From positions 11,656,001 to 11,720,000 of the forward strand of contig QCXZ01000064.1 in assembly GCA_025024175.1 (NCBI GenBank): 64,000 nucleotides of DNA, given 5' to 3'. The notes under the pieces are model-generated. The model was not told the DNA's origin and searched no databases. It saw only the letters and a list, made by a program, of their open reading frames with translations. Numbering within the stretch: the stretch's first letter is position 1; the number at the start of each line of letters is the position of its first letter. Shown here piece by piece: positions 22,377 to 33,687 of this stretch. Source of the stretch: Rhyzopertha dominica (taxonomy: Eukaryota; Arthropoda; Insecta; Coleoptera; Bostrichidae). The position numbers and the translations under genes were made by a program.

Positions 22377-25300
22377 TCAGTCATTGGGCGGTTTCAGATT
22401 ATCGAGTATCCATGGCATATAGAAAGACACTCTGGTGTAAACTCCCGGCTGACCTTCAGCCCCGCAATGGCGGGGTCCGTAGGAAACTATGCCATATTGG
22501 ATGTATCTGGTGCTGTGCCCTATGTGCCCTATGTACTTTAGAGGGCCGCCGCTGTCGCCGCCGCATGAGTCGCGCCCCATGTAACCACCAGCACAGAGTT
22601 GCTTTGGAGTTATGCTCGAATAACGGAAGTTGATCTTTTTGCAGATCTCGTTGGGAACGACGGGCACTGAGATTTTTAGGAGTGTTTCGCTTTTGTTACC
22701 TGCATAAAATAAGAAAAATGTTAAATTTCTATATACCTTTTTGCCTAAAGCAAAATAAACAAATCAGTAAGTTGTCGATTTATAAATGTTCTGGTATTTG
22801 GTAGACCACTACATATCCAAAATTAACGAGATCTTAAGAATAGCTGTGTTTACGCGAATAGTTCAGTAATTACGAACGTATTTCTTATAAATGCAACCTA
22901 ATCCCTAATCTACTGAAATAACACAGTTATAAAATCGAAAGTAGCTATTAAGCTATAATAATAGATAATAACAGAATTTCAACAAACTTTGACGTTATCA
23001 CGATAAAATGAAGCAATCAAACTTGACCTCGGCTAAAATAAATCTTCATATTGAAATATAAAAGTTATCATAAGATAACTGAAATAAGAATTGTAGTTTA
23101 AAATAAAAACATTCGAGTGACTCGAAAATTCTGAATATTTCTAAAACGATGATTTAGCTTAAATTATTTTCTATAAAATTTAAAGAGTTTTAAATTATTT
23201 AATGTGACATGTCCTACTCTAATAAACTGTGGTTAGCTAACGAAGTATTTGTTAAAGCAAAAGATGATATGGGTGGCTCAATATCATCTATAGGAACCGG
23301 CACCCAATCCGTTAAAATGGGGACCGTTACCTCACGCAGTGTAGCTGTAATATCGGTATTTTGGTATTTTTGGAATTGTTTTAAATGTTGATTACCTTAA
23401 TTATTGAAAAAAAAACTACACGAAAATTTATAAACCCTTGATAGATATGCGCGGATAAAATAATTTAGGCAAGCTAACTTGACCGGCCAACACAAAAGGA
23501 TGCAAACGTTAACTTTTTATTATATTGTAGTTAATGGTGTTAAGATACGACTTTTTTCAATAAAAAAAAATTGGAAAACTTCTATTAAGAGGACTTTGGA
23601 GAATCCTACCCAGATCCTTTTGAAGCATTTAAGGAAAGAGATGTTTTAAAAGTCTAATAAATAATAAAAGAAAACCGGCTGCATTATATGTATAAGAGCG
23701 TACAGAACGATAACAAATAATGTTGTCGGTACAAATGGGTTTAGTAAAATATTCAAAAGAAAAGTACCTAAGCAGAAAACTGGGACGTGTCTAGTATAAT
23801 AAATAATCTTTAAAAAAATCCATTATCAACATTATTCAACCTGAAATTTTCATGAATTTATCAGATCAGACTGATTCATGTAAAAGAAACGATACATAAT
23901 CTATGTGACGGTATCAAAATACAACATAAAATGAGAAACAACAATAATTCAGCTATAAGTGAACTGAGAGAAAATCCCATAGCTAAGCCTGAAACATAAT
24001 TTTTATTGTTGATATAGACAAAGAAACTGATTTAGTACAAATTCATCAAATAAAATTATTTTTGTGTAAAAGAAGTCAAAACAAATATTAATATTGAATT
24101 TTAAAATTTGTTGGTAAAATTATTGAGCTAATTACATCTTATTGCTAAAAAATAAATATTCAAATGCAGCTCAGACAACAAAAACTCTTCTTATAATAGA
24201 AAAAACATTTATTGGCCAATACTTTTATTACTAGTAGTAGGAATAATTTTGTAATCTAGAAAAGCTGTATTCGTGTTTATACAATTTACGGATATGCAGT
24301 GGTTTTCAACTGCTTATCCCCGAGATTCCGTCTGGTGAAAAAATACTTTGTGTCGCACTTTCTTGTCGTTCTTTTTACGAAACGAACACTACACTACAGA
24401 GCAGTAACATGCTAACGAAGATATGTACTTTATATGCTATGGAGAACAATGAAGTATTTTCAACACCATATGCACTCTGAGATTTATATATAATATTATT
24501 TCTTCGTACCGTGCCCTAATCCTGTATGCGTTCGCCCCTTGTCTTTTGTCCTAGTTAATTTCTTCCATTGAGTGAGCAAAGATTATAAATTGTACAGGAA
24601 ATGACAATGGCACGTGTGTAAAAGAAAAGACTTAGCAAAATAAATTCTATGGAATAACAAGAAAACTACATGTTGATGAGTTTTTCTTGCATAACTGGTT
24701 TAGGGAAACGGAAAAGTAAATGTTGATTGATTAGGTACTGTACACACACAACATTAAAACTAGGCAAGATCGCTATGTTCTACATTTTTTAAAATTTCTT
24801 GGTAACACTCCATTAAACTGGACGTATAGAATTGCACGCTGCTACTTATTTTGAAATAACTATGTATATGAAACTGTTTAACTGGTAGCTGAACAAGTTT
24901 GTTATATTTAAGTATGCAAAAAAAAGTTATTATAAGCTAGAATAATTGAGTGCTTCAAAGTGCCTCAGCCACAAATTAATAGTACCGATTAACAAATAAT
25001 TTGCGTCATTTTATGGTCATATGAACATATAATAGCTGTAGCGTTTACATACCAATTTAAATGGAAATGTACCCATTTAAATGTTGAATAGCAATTAATT
25101 AAAATCGTTACATTCACACCGCAATCAAAGCCATTGGTGATTTGTTGTTAAGATGGCCCCATAGAAATCGGCATTTAATTTGGTAAAAATGTTCCATCAT
25201 TTACAATTTAGTGGCCAAAGATAAGTAAGTGTAAATTGTTGTAAAGTAGAAAAGTCCTATACGTACCGTCAGTAGTTACGCCCCAGCCTGTTACGGTTGC

Positions 25301-28300
25301 ATATTTTCCATCTAAAGTGTTTTTTGCACTTTCACCAACTGGCAGACAAATTGGCTTAATGTTATCTGTAATAAAACAATATAACTTAACAAACCTATGT
25401 CTATATTGAAGACAGACGATTATCTCACCGTATGCAAAATTGGCCGATCTCGCCAAACGGATGAGAGCAATGTCATTTAGAAATTTTCTCTGACTGTAAT
25501 TGGGATGAACTATAACGTCCTCAACATAAAAATCTCGAAAAGGAGGTGCACATACTTGCGTATCTTCGTCACAGTCATCTTCAGTCCTTATATTATGTTC
25601 ACCTAATCTGACACCTACACTAAAAACAAAGCACTATAAGTAAAGCAGTATAAACTCGATTAAAAACTGTAAACACTGAATTGACAATAAATCCCGGGAA
25701 ATAACAGACTCTGTAAAGGAGTTAAGCAGTCTAGAACAGTGAAGTGAAGAAGAATACAATTATTGCCGAGTTCAGAACTAAGCTTAGGGTGTTAAATTTA
25801 AACTTAGATAAATGCATATATATTTGTGTTATGTTTATTTAGTATGTTAATAAGTAAACTACATATTATAAAATTTAAATCATGTTTTGTGAGTCTAACG
25901 GCTGTAGCCTTTCTAACTCTTTACTCCATAAGTCCTCTAAGGGTTATCAGTGAGTATTATTACGATATAAGGTATTTGTAGCTGTTACTTAATGAGAACG
26001 CCAGTAACTTGGTGTAATTCCAAGAATAACTGACAATTAGCAAATAATACACTTACACGGTAGAGTTAACAACGCAGTGTGCTGCCGTCAAAACATAGCG
26101 TTCATTGATAACCGTCCCACCGCACTTAAAGTCTATTCCATTGCCTGCAAAACAAAAAAAATGTTTGAGTTTAATATAGTTTTGTCGATTTTGGGTTAAA
26201 ACGTACCTAACTTTAAGATTTTTCAATCGTAACTGTTCTTGGTAGAACAGCAAAGGTATAAAAACCAATTAATCAATTTCAGCAATTGGGTATTATCACT
26301 TTTTTTTGAAAATTACGTAAAATGAATCTTGAAATGCATATATATCGTACGCTATATTAAAAAAATAAAGAAAATATTTGTAGGTAGAGAATTTCAGGTC
26401 TGAAATTCGAATCTTAGGAGTCACCGCCAAAACGCTTCTATCCAAGGTTATTCAACTCGTGACGTCAAGTGTCACGTAAACATTACCGAGGAGCGTGCTA
26501 TTTTATGATGTAGGTAGTATCATTCTTGTATTGGAAAAGCTTGTGTGTTGTGTTTATTGAAAGCACGGTGTAAGAAATCGCACCAAAAAGTGATTTGTGT
26601 AGTATTACAAGCATCTATTATGTATGGAAAACAAAATAAGTGTTGTTTTGTACATGGCTGTAAGAGTACATCAGTCAGTACCGCTAACAAAAATTTTTGT
26701 AACCGTTCCTCGAGATTATCAACGTATGAAAAAGTTGTTTAAGGCCCCTAGCCGTGTTATGCCGAAATCACAAAGTTTGTTTTTCTGTTGTGAAGATAAT
26801 CTTAATTCTTACTGTAAGTTTTATTATTCTTTTTGGGTTATAAGTGTTTACTATTCAGTTTCCATATTGTTATAGCTTGAAGAGGATATGAAAAATTATA
26901 TGCGTTTTAAGTTGATAGAGGGAAATGTTATAATAAAGAACGACGTTGTTCCCCATATACTGGAAACGAACCGCAAGAGCCCCGAAAATAAATAGCACCT
27001 GACCTGACCTCTAAAATAAATGTCAAGTTTGGGGTACATTTTTGATTCTTACATTTTTATGTTTACAAATAGTATATTTCCAACAACCCACTGTGATCAA
27101 ATTATCAATGCTACGTTAATTTGATAAAAAGCTCACTTATGCTGTTGCTTTTACGTTATTCATCTCCGCCGCGTTGAACCGCTCGTCGCTGTACACAAAT
27201 TCCATAACAATGAACATACTTTCAGAAGTCATAACTTATAAGTATTTCATTTTTTCTTGGCGTATTTTAATTCGCTTGTCACAAAATGAACGCAAAGAAC
27301 AAACTGATAAATTGAGGGGCTGATGCTGACGTGTGACGCGCTGACCCTAGATGTAAACAAGCAGCCATTTACAAGACAGCTGACGTCACGGCCAATATTT
27401 TCGCGTTTTGGCGGTCCCTTTAAATATTCACTTTTTTAATATTAAAAATACACCTTACGATCCATTTTTTCGAATTTATAAGCTGTTACAGCTGTTTTGT
27501 GGATTAGATGCTGCCTATTAATATGTAATTTAATAAAATATAAATACATGGCAAATACCCAATTGACTGATTTCAAGATACATTACGCTATACTGGGTGG
27601 GCCAAGAAAAAGTATTTCTGTCATAACTCCACAATCGTTAAAAATACTGAGTACACGAAGATCTGTCGGGGTTTTGAGAACTTACAACCTAAATTTATTT
27701 TCAATAATAACCGACATTAGGCTATACCAGTAACGCACACATTATTGAAATTATAAATGAATAACTCAATCTTTTATAATAATTTTATATTCCTATGATA
27801 AAATTTGAATGTGACTGAAAAATCACGCTTGCAATACATACGTAAGATCCAAATAACATTTAAACTAACTGCGATGGAATCATGGAATTTTAGCTGTTCC
27901 AAAGAGTATACAAAAAGTAAAAAGTAAAAAATGACTAACAAGATTTTTATTCAAAATGCATGTCTATGCTGTGCTATCTACACCTCAACCAACTGCAAAT
28001 AGATCTATTTCGCTGTCTTTACAGCTCATCAGTGCAGTTTAGGTCTAGTGTAGACAGCACGGCATTTTAGAATCTTTGAACGCAAAAACTTAAATGCTAG
28101 AAATACTTTTCCACTGTCATATATGAAATAAAGTTTCGTTTCATTTCATGTAGATTTCTAATAGTTTGAATCGACTGCTTTTAAATTATAGGTATAAAAG
28201 TGTAGCAGATTGTTACTTTTTCCAAGACATCACGTTAGCATCTTTTGTCGACTTTCCTCTTTTTTTAAATTTTTTTGAATTTAACTTTCATTATTAAAAT

Positions 28301-31171
28301 TAAGAGACGAATTAAACTGCTAAAAGTAACAAGTCTGCTCCCACAAGCACTGGCATGTTAAAAAATTGCGTTACGAAAGTATCGATCCCAACTCCAAATA
28401 AGACATGAGTGCCTCTGGACAAGCACTCTACAGTCATAAGTAAAAAATTAGTACAAGAGAAAAAAAAATTCAGCGTTTAAAAAATTGTTCAATTGCACAA
28501 TCGGATACATTCCTTAACATTTCTTTCAATCATCTGAATATTTTTGGATCATTAAGAGAAAATGTATTTTCAGGTCTGGTAGCCAGCTAACACGTCTGCT
28601 ACTACCGATAATCATATTTGGGATATTCTAACTTACAAAATTCTCAATGAGCTCCATCTTGTTGAAACCATATGGAATTTGTCCATTCCTTTAACCAAAC
28701 ATACCTGACTGGTGAAAAATATTCCCTAATGTTAACAATCAAATGATAAGAGACCGTCGGTGTATAGCGGGGAACAACCATTCAAAAACATACAGATTTT
28801 TAATGGTATGAAAAAACTGCGTACGTTCTTTTGAATATACCTATAATAAAATTTTCCGTGACTATCGTTGACAGTTAAGAGTTTTTGGAGCTGGTTGCCG
28901 AGTCTTTGGTTTACAACATTTGATGTTTAGAGAGACGTCTCTCGTAATTAAGAGAAAAGAGATTACTCCTAAACTGAAGATCTGCTTTTTCAGTTGCTAT
29001 CTGGCTATTTGCATGCGACAGAGAGCGACAGAACAAGCAGATCTCCATTAGTAAAGTAACTGAAGAGGAAGAGAGCGATTTGACTCTTGAAACCTTAAGT
29101 GTTGCAAACCAAAATGTGGCAACAAGCCCGGAAAACTCCCAACCTCTTATAATAACCTAAATGTTGAGTATTTTTGCTAGATTTTTCACCTGGATTCTGA
29201 ATATTTTTATTGAATAAGTTAAAACCAAAAATAAGAAATCGCACCTGAGGAAGTCATAGTACTGTATCTGCTCCATGCCCAAATGTCGCAGCCGTTAAAT
29301 AATAAAGTAAATACAACTAATAAATTATAGTTTTCCACAAAACTATCAATGCAATACTGCAAAAGGGATTGTTTTTTAAGACCTTATTGTATTGTTGTGA
29401 ACAGAACGAAAAACCCTTTGAACAAATTGGACAATAAGCCATATTATACAATTTAAAAATCCCAAGATACTCAGTCAGTGTAATGGTTGGAACCATTAGA
29501 TGTCTCTATTTATATTAAAAGAAGACATAATAACATGAATTAACAACTAAGTTTCCTTAATTAAAGGTTTTAGAATGGCTGCATACTTGTTAAAGTGAAT
29601 GACAGTTCTCAAGTCACGATGGATGTCACGAGGCAATAACTCCGCTCACCAAGAGCAATAAGCTTTTGCGATAATACTAACACTAACTAAATGTTATCAT
29701 CGTTTAAACTAGTGACATATACAACACTGACTGGTTTAACAATTTAAATACAAAACGGAGGTAAATTAAAACACACGCATGAGTCATGCAAGTCATGCAA
29801 GCTTATATTTGTCATTATAGAGTAATGTTACTGAAAATAGGATTACATAATTTTTTTCGTTTAATCACATTAATTACTGCAACAACGTAAGAATGCTGTA
29901 TTATAATATAAAATGATCGTTTGGATAGTAGAAAACTTATATCAAAAAAATACGGAGACTGCTGAGTAGTATTTGAGGAATAACGCATAGTGAAAAATGT
30001 ATGTACCATATGTATGTATATGTACCTAGGTCTTTTTGAAAACAAACTACGAAGGGTACTTAAAAAGTAGAAAAGAAATAGTGATAGCGTATAGATAAGT
30101 GTTACACAAAGTTCCATATTATGTTGATGTTTATAGTTCAAAAACAAAGTTGGTTGCCAAATAATTTTTGTCGTATTTGCTATATGTCTAGGCAAAGGAA
30201 AAGTAGGTACAATCGATTAGCGCAAATCGTATATACGCGTATGTAGCAAGTTATTTGGAACACCTTGATTAACTGTGTACAAGGTTTGATTCTTCGATGT
30301 AATGTAATATCACTGAGTAAAAGATTCTTTATATGCTCTAAGGTAATATGTAGTCAATGTAACCTGTACTTACTTGTACTGTAAGCCAACAAAGCCATCC
30401 ACGGAAACTCCATGACATCAGTTTTACTTCCTGATGTTATCCGGAAACCGCTGTATACTTCTCCACAAATGTCTTGAGGTAAAAGCCACAAATTTTTATG
30501 CCCCGTTACATCCGGTGGTTGAGTTATTCGGGGAACCATGGTTTTGGCATTTGATGGTGGTGATCGAGTCGGACAGCATACCATCGGGATGTCGCACATG
30601 AATTTACATTGCTTCTTCTTGGTAAATCCGCACTGGTGCTTCTTGATGTCCCTTGTTACGTTTCGAGGAAGAGGAGGACCTGTTCTTTCTAACAGATCGA
30701 CGAAGTATGGACATTTTCGTATCTCAATGCATTTGGAAGGTTTGCAAGATGGATCTGCCAGAAAATTTAAAATTATTAAGGACTATAAATATTTATCGGA
30801 AATTACAGGTCCAAAGAACCATAATTTTAGCCTAACATCTAAGTATCACAGCAGCAAAATTTTGATTACCTACATAGTAATTCACCTTATTAAAAGTGAA
30901 AACAAAAAACAATCAGTTTATGTTTATCACTGTACCAGATATCAGCTCAATGTAGAGCTGTTATTAAATCCCTCACTTAAGATGTCCTTCTTCTTAGGTA
31001 ATAAATGAGGCTTTTCAAAATATGTGCTACATCATATTTCTTAATTTACTAAATACTGACGAAATCGAACGTTAGGTGCTCTCAATACTTACTCATTCGA
31101 AATTTTGCAGGCGCACATTGAATTGCATAGACAAAAAGAGTTGCTACAAAAAACACGTGTTTACTGCACAT
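22377..31171 (-). CDS. CLIP-domain trypsin-like serine protease zymogen (gene B), six exons
   Basis: Paralogue of gene A with the same exon plan and phases: 31171-31093, 30754-30374, 26144-26057, 25619-25429, 25365-25267, 22699-22377. All introns are GT/AG and the 386-residue frame is open. The signal peptide covers roughly residues 1-20 (MCSKHVFFVATLFVYAIQ). The CLIP domain, C30 to C87, has the usual six cysteines plus two extra (C76, C80), so one extra disulfide is likely. C123 precedes activation site GFR131-ITSG, cut after Arg. The triad is H176, D232 and S329 (GDSGGP). D323 predicts trypsin-like specificity, and the 75-loop has the C199/C206 pair. It likely acts in the same extracellular immune or developmental cascade as gene A, but with a different activator, since the cleavage residue differs. 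Introns 2 (4.2 kb) and 5 (2.6 kb) contain repeats, including a THAP element. Substrate unknown. Confidence 0.92.
22845..23200. repeat. Second copy of the repeat at 18835-19145
   Basis: Lies in the last intron of gene B, starting about 150 bases upstream of its terminal exon. Direct orientation relative to the 18.8-kb copy, with many substitutions and small indels. Confidence 0.55.
23201..25266. other. Remainder of intron 5 of gene B
   Basis: AT-rich. I see no coding motif or clear repeat in this 2-kb part of the intron. Confidence 0.5.
26420..27418 (+). mobile_element. About 1-kb DNA element carrying a THAP-domain gene relic
   Basis: ACCGCCAAAACGC at 26423-26435 is repeated in inverted form at 27403-27415. 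A second inverted block lies inside: CGTGACGTCA plus flanking bases at 26458-26480, with its partner at 27368-27390 (20 of 24 positions alike). The coding piece between them encodes a THAP zinc finger, which in P-type transposases binds just such subterminal sites. I could not find a target duplication. It sits in intron 2 of gene B, opposite strand. Confidence 0.65.
26620..26995 (+). pseudogene. THAP zinc-finger domain relic in two segments
   Basis: Segment 1 (26620-26813) begins MYGKQNKCCFVHGC, the first half of the C2CH zinc site. It continues, after a one-base frame change in an A/T run near 26692, as TVPRDYQRMKKLFKA and then LFFCCED. A GTAAGT donor follows at 26814, and 62 bases later a TTATAG acceptor. 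Segment 2 (26876-26995) reads LEEDMKNYMRFKLIEG onward to VVPHILETNRKS and a stop. Together this follows the THAP fold order. The domain His after CCED appears replaced (N), the frame is shifted once, and the phase across the intron does not match, so the copy is probably non-functional. Confidence 0.65.
27419..30373. other. Rest of intron 2 of gene B
   Basis: Contains a dispersed repeat copy near 27960-28085 and otherwise no feature I can support. Short open frames lack recognisable motifs. A minus-strand frame at 29815-30195 has no homologue I recognise. Confidence 0.45.
27960..28085 (+). repeat. Dispersed repeat, copy 2 (first copy near 140-265)
   Basis: Plus-strand copy of the repeat at the window start, sharing TATTTCGCTGTC, TTACAGCTCAT and TGCAGTTTA in order. 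Confidence 0.6.
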
Positions 31172-31198
31172 TTTAACAAGTGTTTCAACACCCGGTCA

Positions 31199-31205
31199 CT
31201 TTATA
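31199..31205 (-). promoter_or_regulatory. TATA-like box upstream of gene B
   Basis: TATAAAG on the minus strand begins 34 bases upstream of the ATG. With normal TATA spacing the 5' leader would be only a few bases, which is unusual. This may therefore be coincidence, or transcription may start further upstream. Confidence 0.3.
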
Positions 31206-31249
31206 ACTGCAATAACTAGCTGTTAGAAGTGGACGATGACTGTGGGTTT

Positions 31250-31258
31250 GGAATTTCC
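31250..31258. promoter_or_regulatory. NF-kB-like site between genes C and B
   Basis: GGAATTTCC (GGAAATTCC on the minus strand) matches the core of insect kB sites. It lies 80 bases upstream of the start codon of gene B and 115 bases beyond the stop of gene C, in the short intergenic region. Immune induction by Toll or Imd signalling would suit a protease of this family. Binding is not shown. Confidence 0.45.
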
Positions 31259-31372
31259 AACCCTTAGGTAGCAGATTAAAGGCTTAGCACAACACTTATT
31301 ATTTGAACCCTTTCCCAATAGGATGCCGCTTTGAAAGTCAATTACCTTATCGCGCACATCTTTTTCTACTTG

Positions 31373-31921
31373 CTACACTAACCGTTCCTTTTTCTTCCTA
31401 ATTAAATCGAACATGATTAGTTCTTCGTACATTCTCATGGGATCTAATTTCATATAATTACTGATTTTGTCACTTTTATGTATATTTTTTACCGCCCTTG
31501 TCGTTGTTTCGGTGTTTTTTACGCCGATGTTCACCTGAAGTTCTTGTCCCTGATCGACAGATGCAAATAAGTTTACGTACACTTTATTTGGCCTTTGTGT
31601 AACATACAGTTTCTGTGATAGGTGGAAACAACACACTTTAGGGTATCCTTTCTCGAATCCGCATTCTTGGGAACGAAGAAATTGTACGACTGATGGTTTT
31701 AGAGGTTTTTGGAGACCATCTATTAATTCCATGAACGAGATACAAGATGGTAAAATGGTGCATGTCGTATTGGTGCTACATAAGTAGTCTGAAACGTAAA
31801 TACACGATCGTATAATTCAATTTGCTGTAAAATGTACGTTCCTACCTGAAGGACTGCCATACGCGTTTATTATTTCCGCGATAAAAATACTCAAATACGC
31901 TAGGACACAATCACGCTTCAT
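31373..31921 (-). CDS. Secreted CLIP-only protein without a protease domain (gene C), two exons
   Basis: Exon 1 is 31921-31846 and exon 2 is 31788-31373, with donor GTAGGA, acceptor TTTCAG and phase 1, as in genes A and B. The product is 163 residues. Residues 1 to about 21 are a signal peptide (MKRDCVLAYLSIFIAEIINA). A complete six-cysteine CLIP domain follows: C29, C35, C41, C68, C78, C79. It includes the typical core KPLKPSVVQFLRSQECGFE. After CC comes a polar, cysteine-free tail of about 84 residues ending KKKERLV and a TAG stop. No linker Cys, activation site or catalytic domain follows, and the next gene starts 200 bases on with its own signal peptide. CLIP domains bind partner proteases, so a modulator or decoy is possible (inference). 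It may instead be the remnant of a protease gene that lost its catalytic exons, though both exons and splice sites are intact. Confidence 0.7.
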
Positions 31922-31999
31922 TTTCTGGGACTCGCGGAAAGAATCTTTACTTGTTAGTTTCCAAAGACTATACCTATATGCTCCGATACTAGGAATTGT

Positions 32000-32958
32000 C
32001 AAAGAATTCTAACGACAAGAGTAATGCAAAAACTGGAATTCTTTGAAATTCAAATCAAGCTTACGGAACGAGCACATTTCTGCCATCTATGAATAAAGTG
32101 ATAAAGTAATATTATGATGATTCCTACAGAACCGCAAGAAGAGAATATTATAGTTCGCATCCAGATGTCAATCAAAGCAGAATTTAAAAAACTAGCATAG
32201 CAAAGGTTTAATGTAAAATTTGATTTGAAATGTTTTATATCAATATATTTGCCTCGTTTCGATCTCCTAGTGTAATAACGCTACAATCTTTGATTAATAT
32301 TAGTACCGGCATGTTTAAAAATAAACTAAATACATTTGTAAGTTCTAGTTTAACCCGCTTTCTTAGCGGTGGATTGAAACAAATGCTTGTAACATAAATG
32401 TAAACTCCAAATGCGATACTTATGGTACTAACATGGTGAAATATTATAGTGAATAATATAGTGAAGAAGTATTATTTTTATAACTAATATTATGACAATT
32501 TTTTTAACATCTGCTACTCTTTTTGGCGCCAACCTTTAGTTCATAACAATAACCTCATATTCTAAAAAACATCAAATCAACCAAGAAAATCAAATTATTG
32601 GAATGTGTCATAAGTCGCTAAAACAGTAGCCATTGTCTTTGGAAACTGATAATTCCTAAAACAACAGAAACAATTACTGCTTATTGACGTTCACGTACAT
32701 ATTCCTTGTTCTCTGATGTGTTGTACAACATCAGAAGCGCAATGCTAAACACGGTGATTATTTAAAACAAACAGACATAATGAGTTGTTATTTTATTACA
32801 AAAGGCGCCGTACTTATGCATTGCAGACGCTGTTACTAAACGGTCGCTAATAAGCCTTGCACACAGGAAATTTTGGAACGCTGCTACCTCTTTTACACAG
32901 CACTGCGGCATTATAAACGCATTTTCATTTAACTTAGAACAATGCATCAGTCTTATTG
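32000..32958. other. 5' flank of gene C
   Basis: I see no gene or repeat in this stretch. The promoter of gene C should be near 31925-32100, without an obvious TATA box or kB site. Confidence 0.45.
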
Positions 32959-32966
32959 GTACGCAC

Positions 32967-33687
32967 CAGTGGCGGCTCGTGCGTCAAGTCCGAGGGGGTG
33001 CGCAAACATAAATACTAATTAACCTAACACTTAACCTAAAAAACCTACCTGATGAGCAGAAAGGCAGGGCACGAGTATATACATATATATTATTTATTAT
33101 AAAACCAAAAGTTTGAGTTTCTCAGACATATCTCATCCTTGTCACCGTATACATGCAAATCTGTGTGTCAACAAATTCAAAATGCGTGCGGCGAATATCT
33201 TTCTAAATCCCTAAATTTATGAATCTAGGGAATTATTATCTTTTAAGTGGCGATATGTTAATGTACGAAGATAGCTACATTACCATTTGCACTAAAACGA
33301 TCGATGTCATTACACCGATATTAATTTTGTTGAAAAATCCGTATATTTTGAAAATAAAATCCGTTGTTCCGTAGATGGTACCTGAAATCTGTATATATAC
33401 GGAATAATCCGTAGAGCGCACGGGATTTGGCCTAGTTCGTGCGTTTTTACGAAGATATCCGATTCTTTTGCGGCAGAAAATTGCATAAGGTAGGAGCGCC
33501 GAGTACCAGCGCTTCTGGATAGAGATGTGGTCGGGAATGTCTGACTGCCGAGGCGCGGCGTAAACGGTGAACGTTCTACATTCATATTCCCTTGCAAAAG
33601 AAAAAAAAACAACGTTTACTTATTCCTATTTTCTTAATTTTTAGGCAGTGCGCGCACACGGGCGCACTTATGCACGAACTGCCCCTG
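32967..33687. mobile_element. 721-bp non-autonomous hAT element with perfect 8-bp target duplication
   Basis: GTACGCAC occurs directly outside both ends (32959-32966 and 33688-33695). The ends are inverted repeats of hAT type, CAGTGGCGGCTCGTGC on the left and CAGGGGCAGTTCGTGC when the right end is read inward. Subterminal GC-rich blocks and several ATCCGTA/ACGGAT motifs lie inside. No transposase is encoded; the 100-codon open frame at 33310-33612 shows no transposase motif. Confidence 0.88.

Noticed and set aside
30538..31008. Plus-strand open frame of 156 codons
   Set aside because: Antisense to the CLIP exon of gene B and part of its first intron. The minus strand has all CLIP cysteines and proper splice sites.
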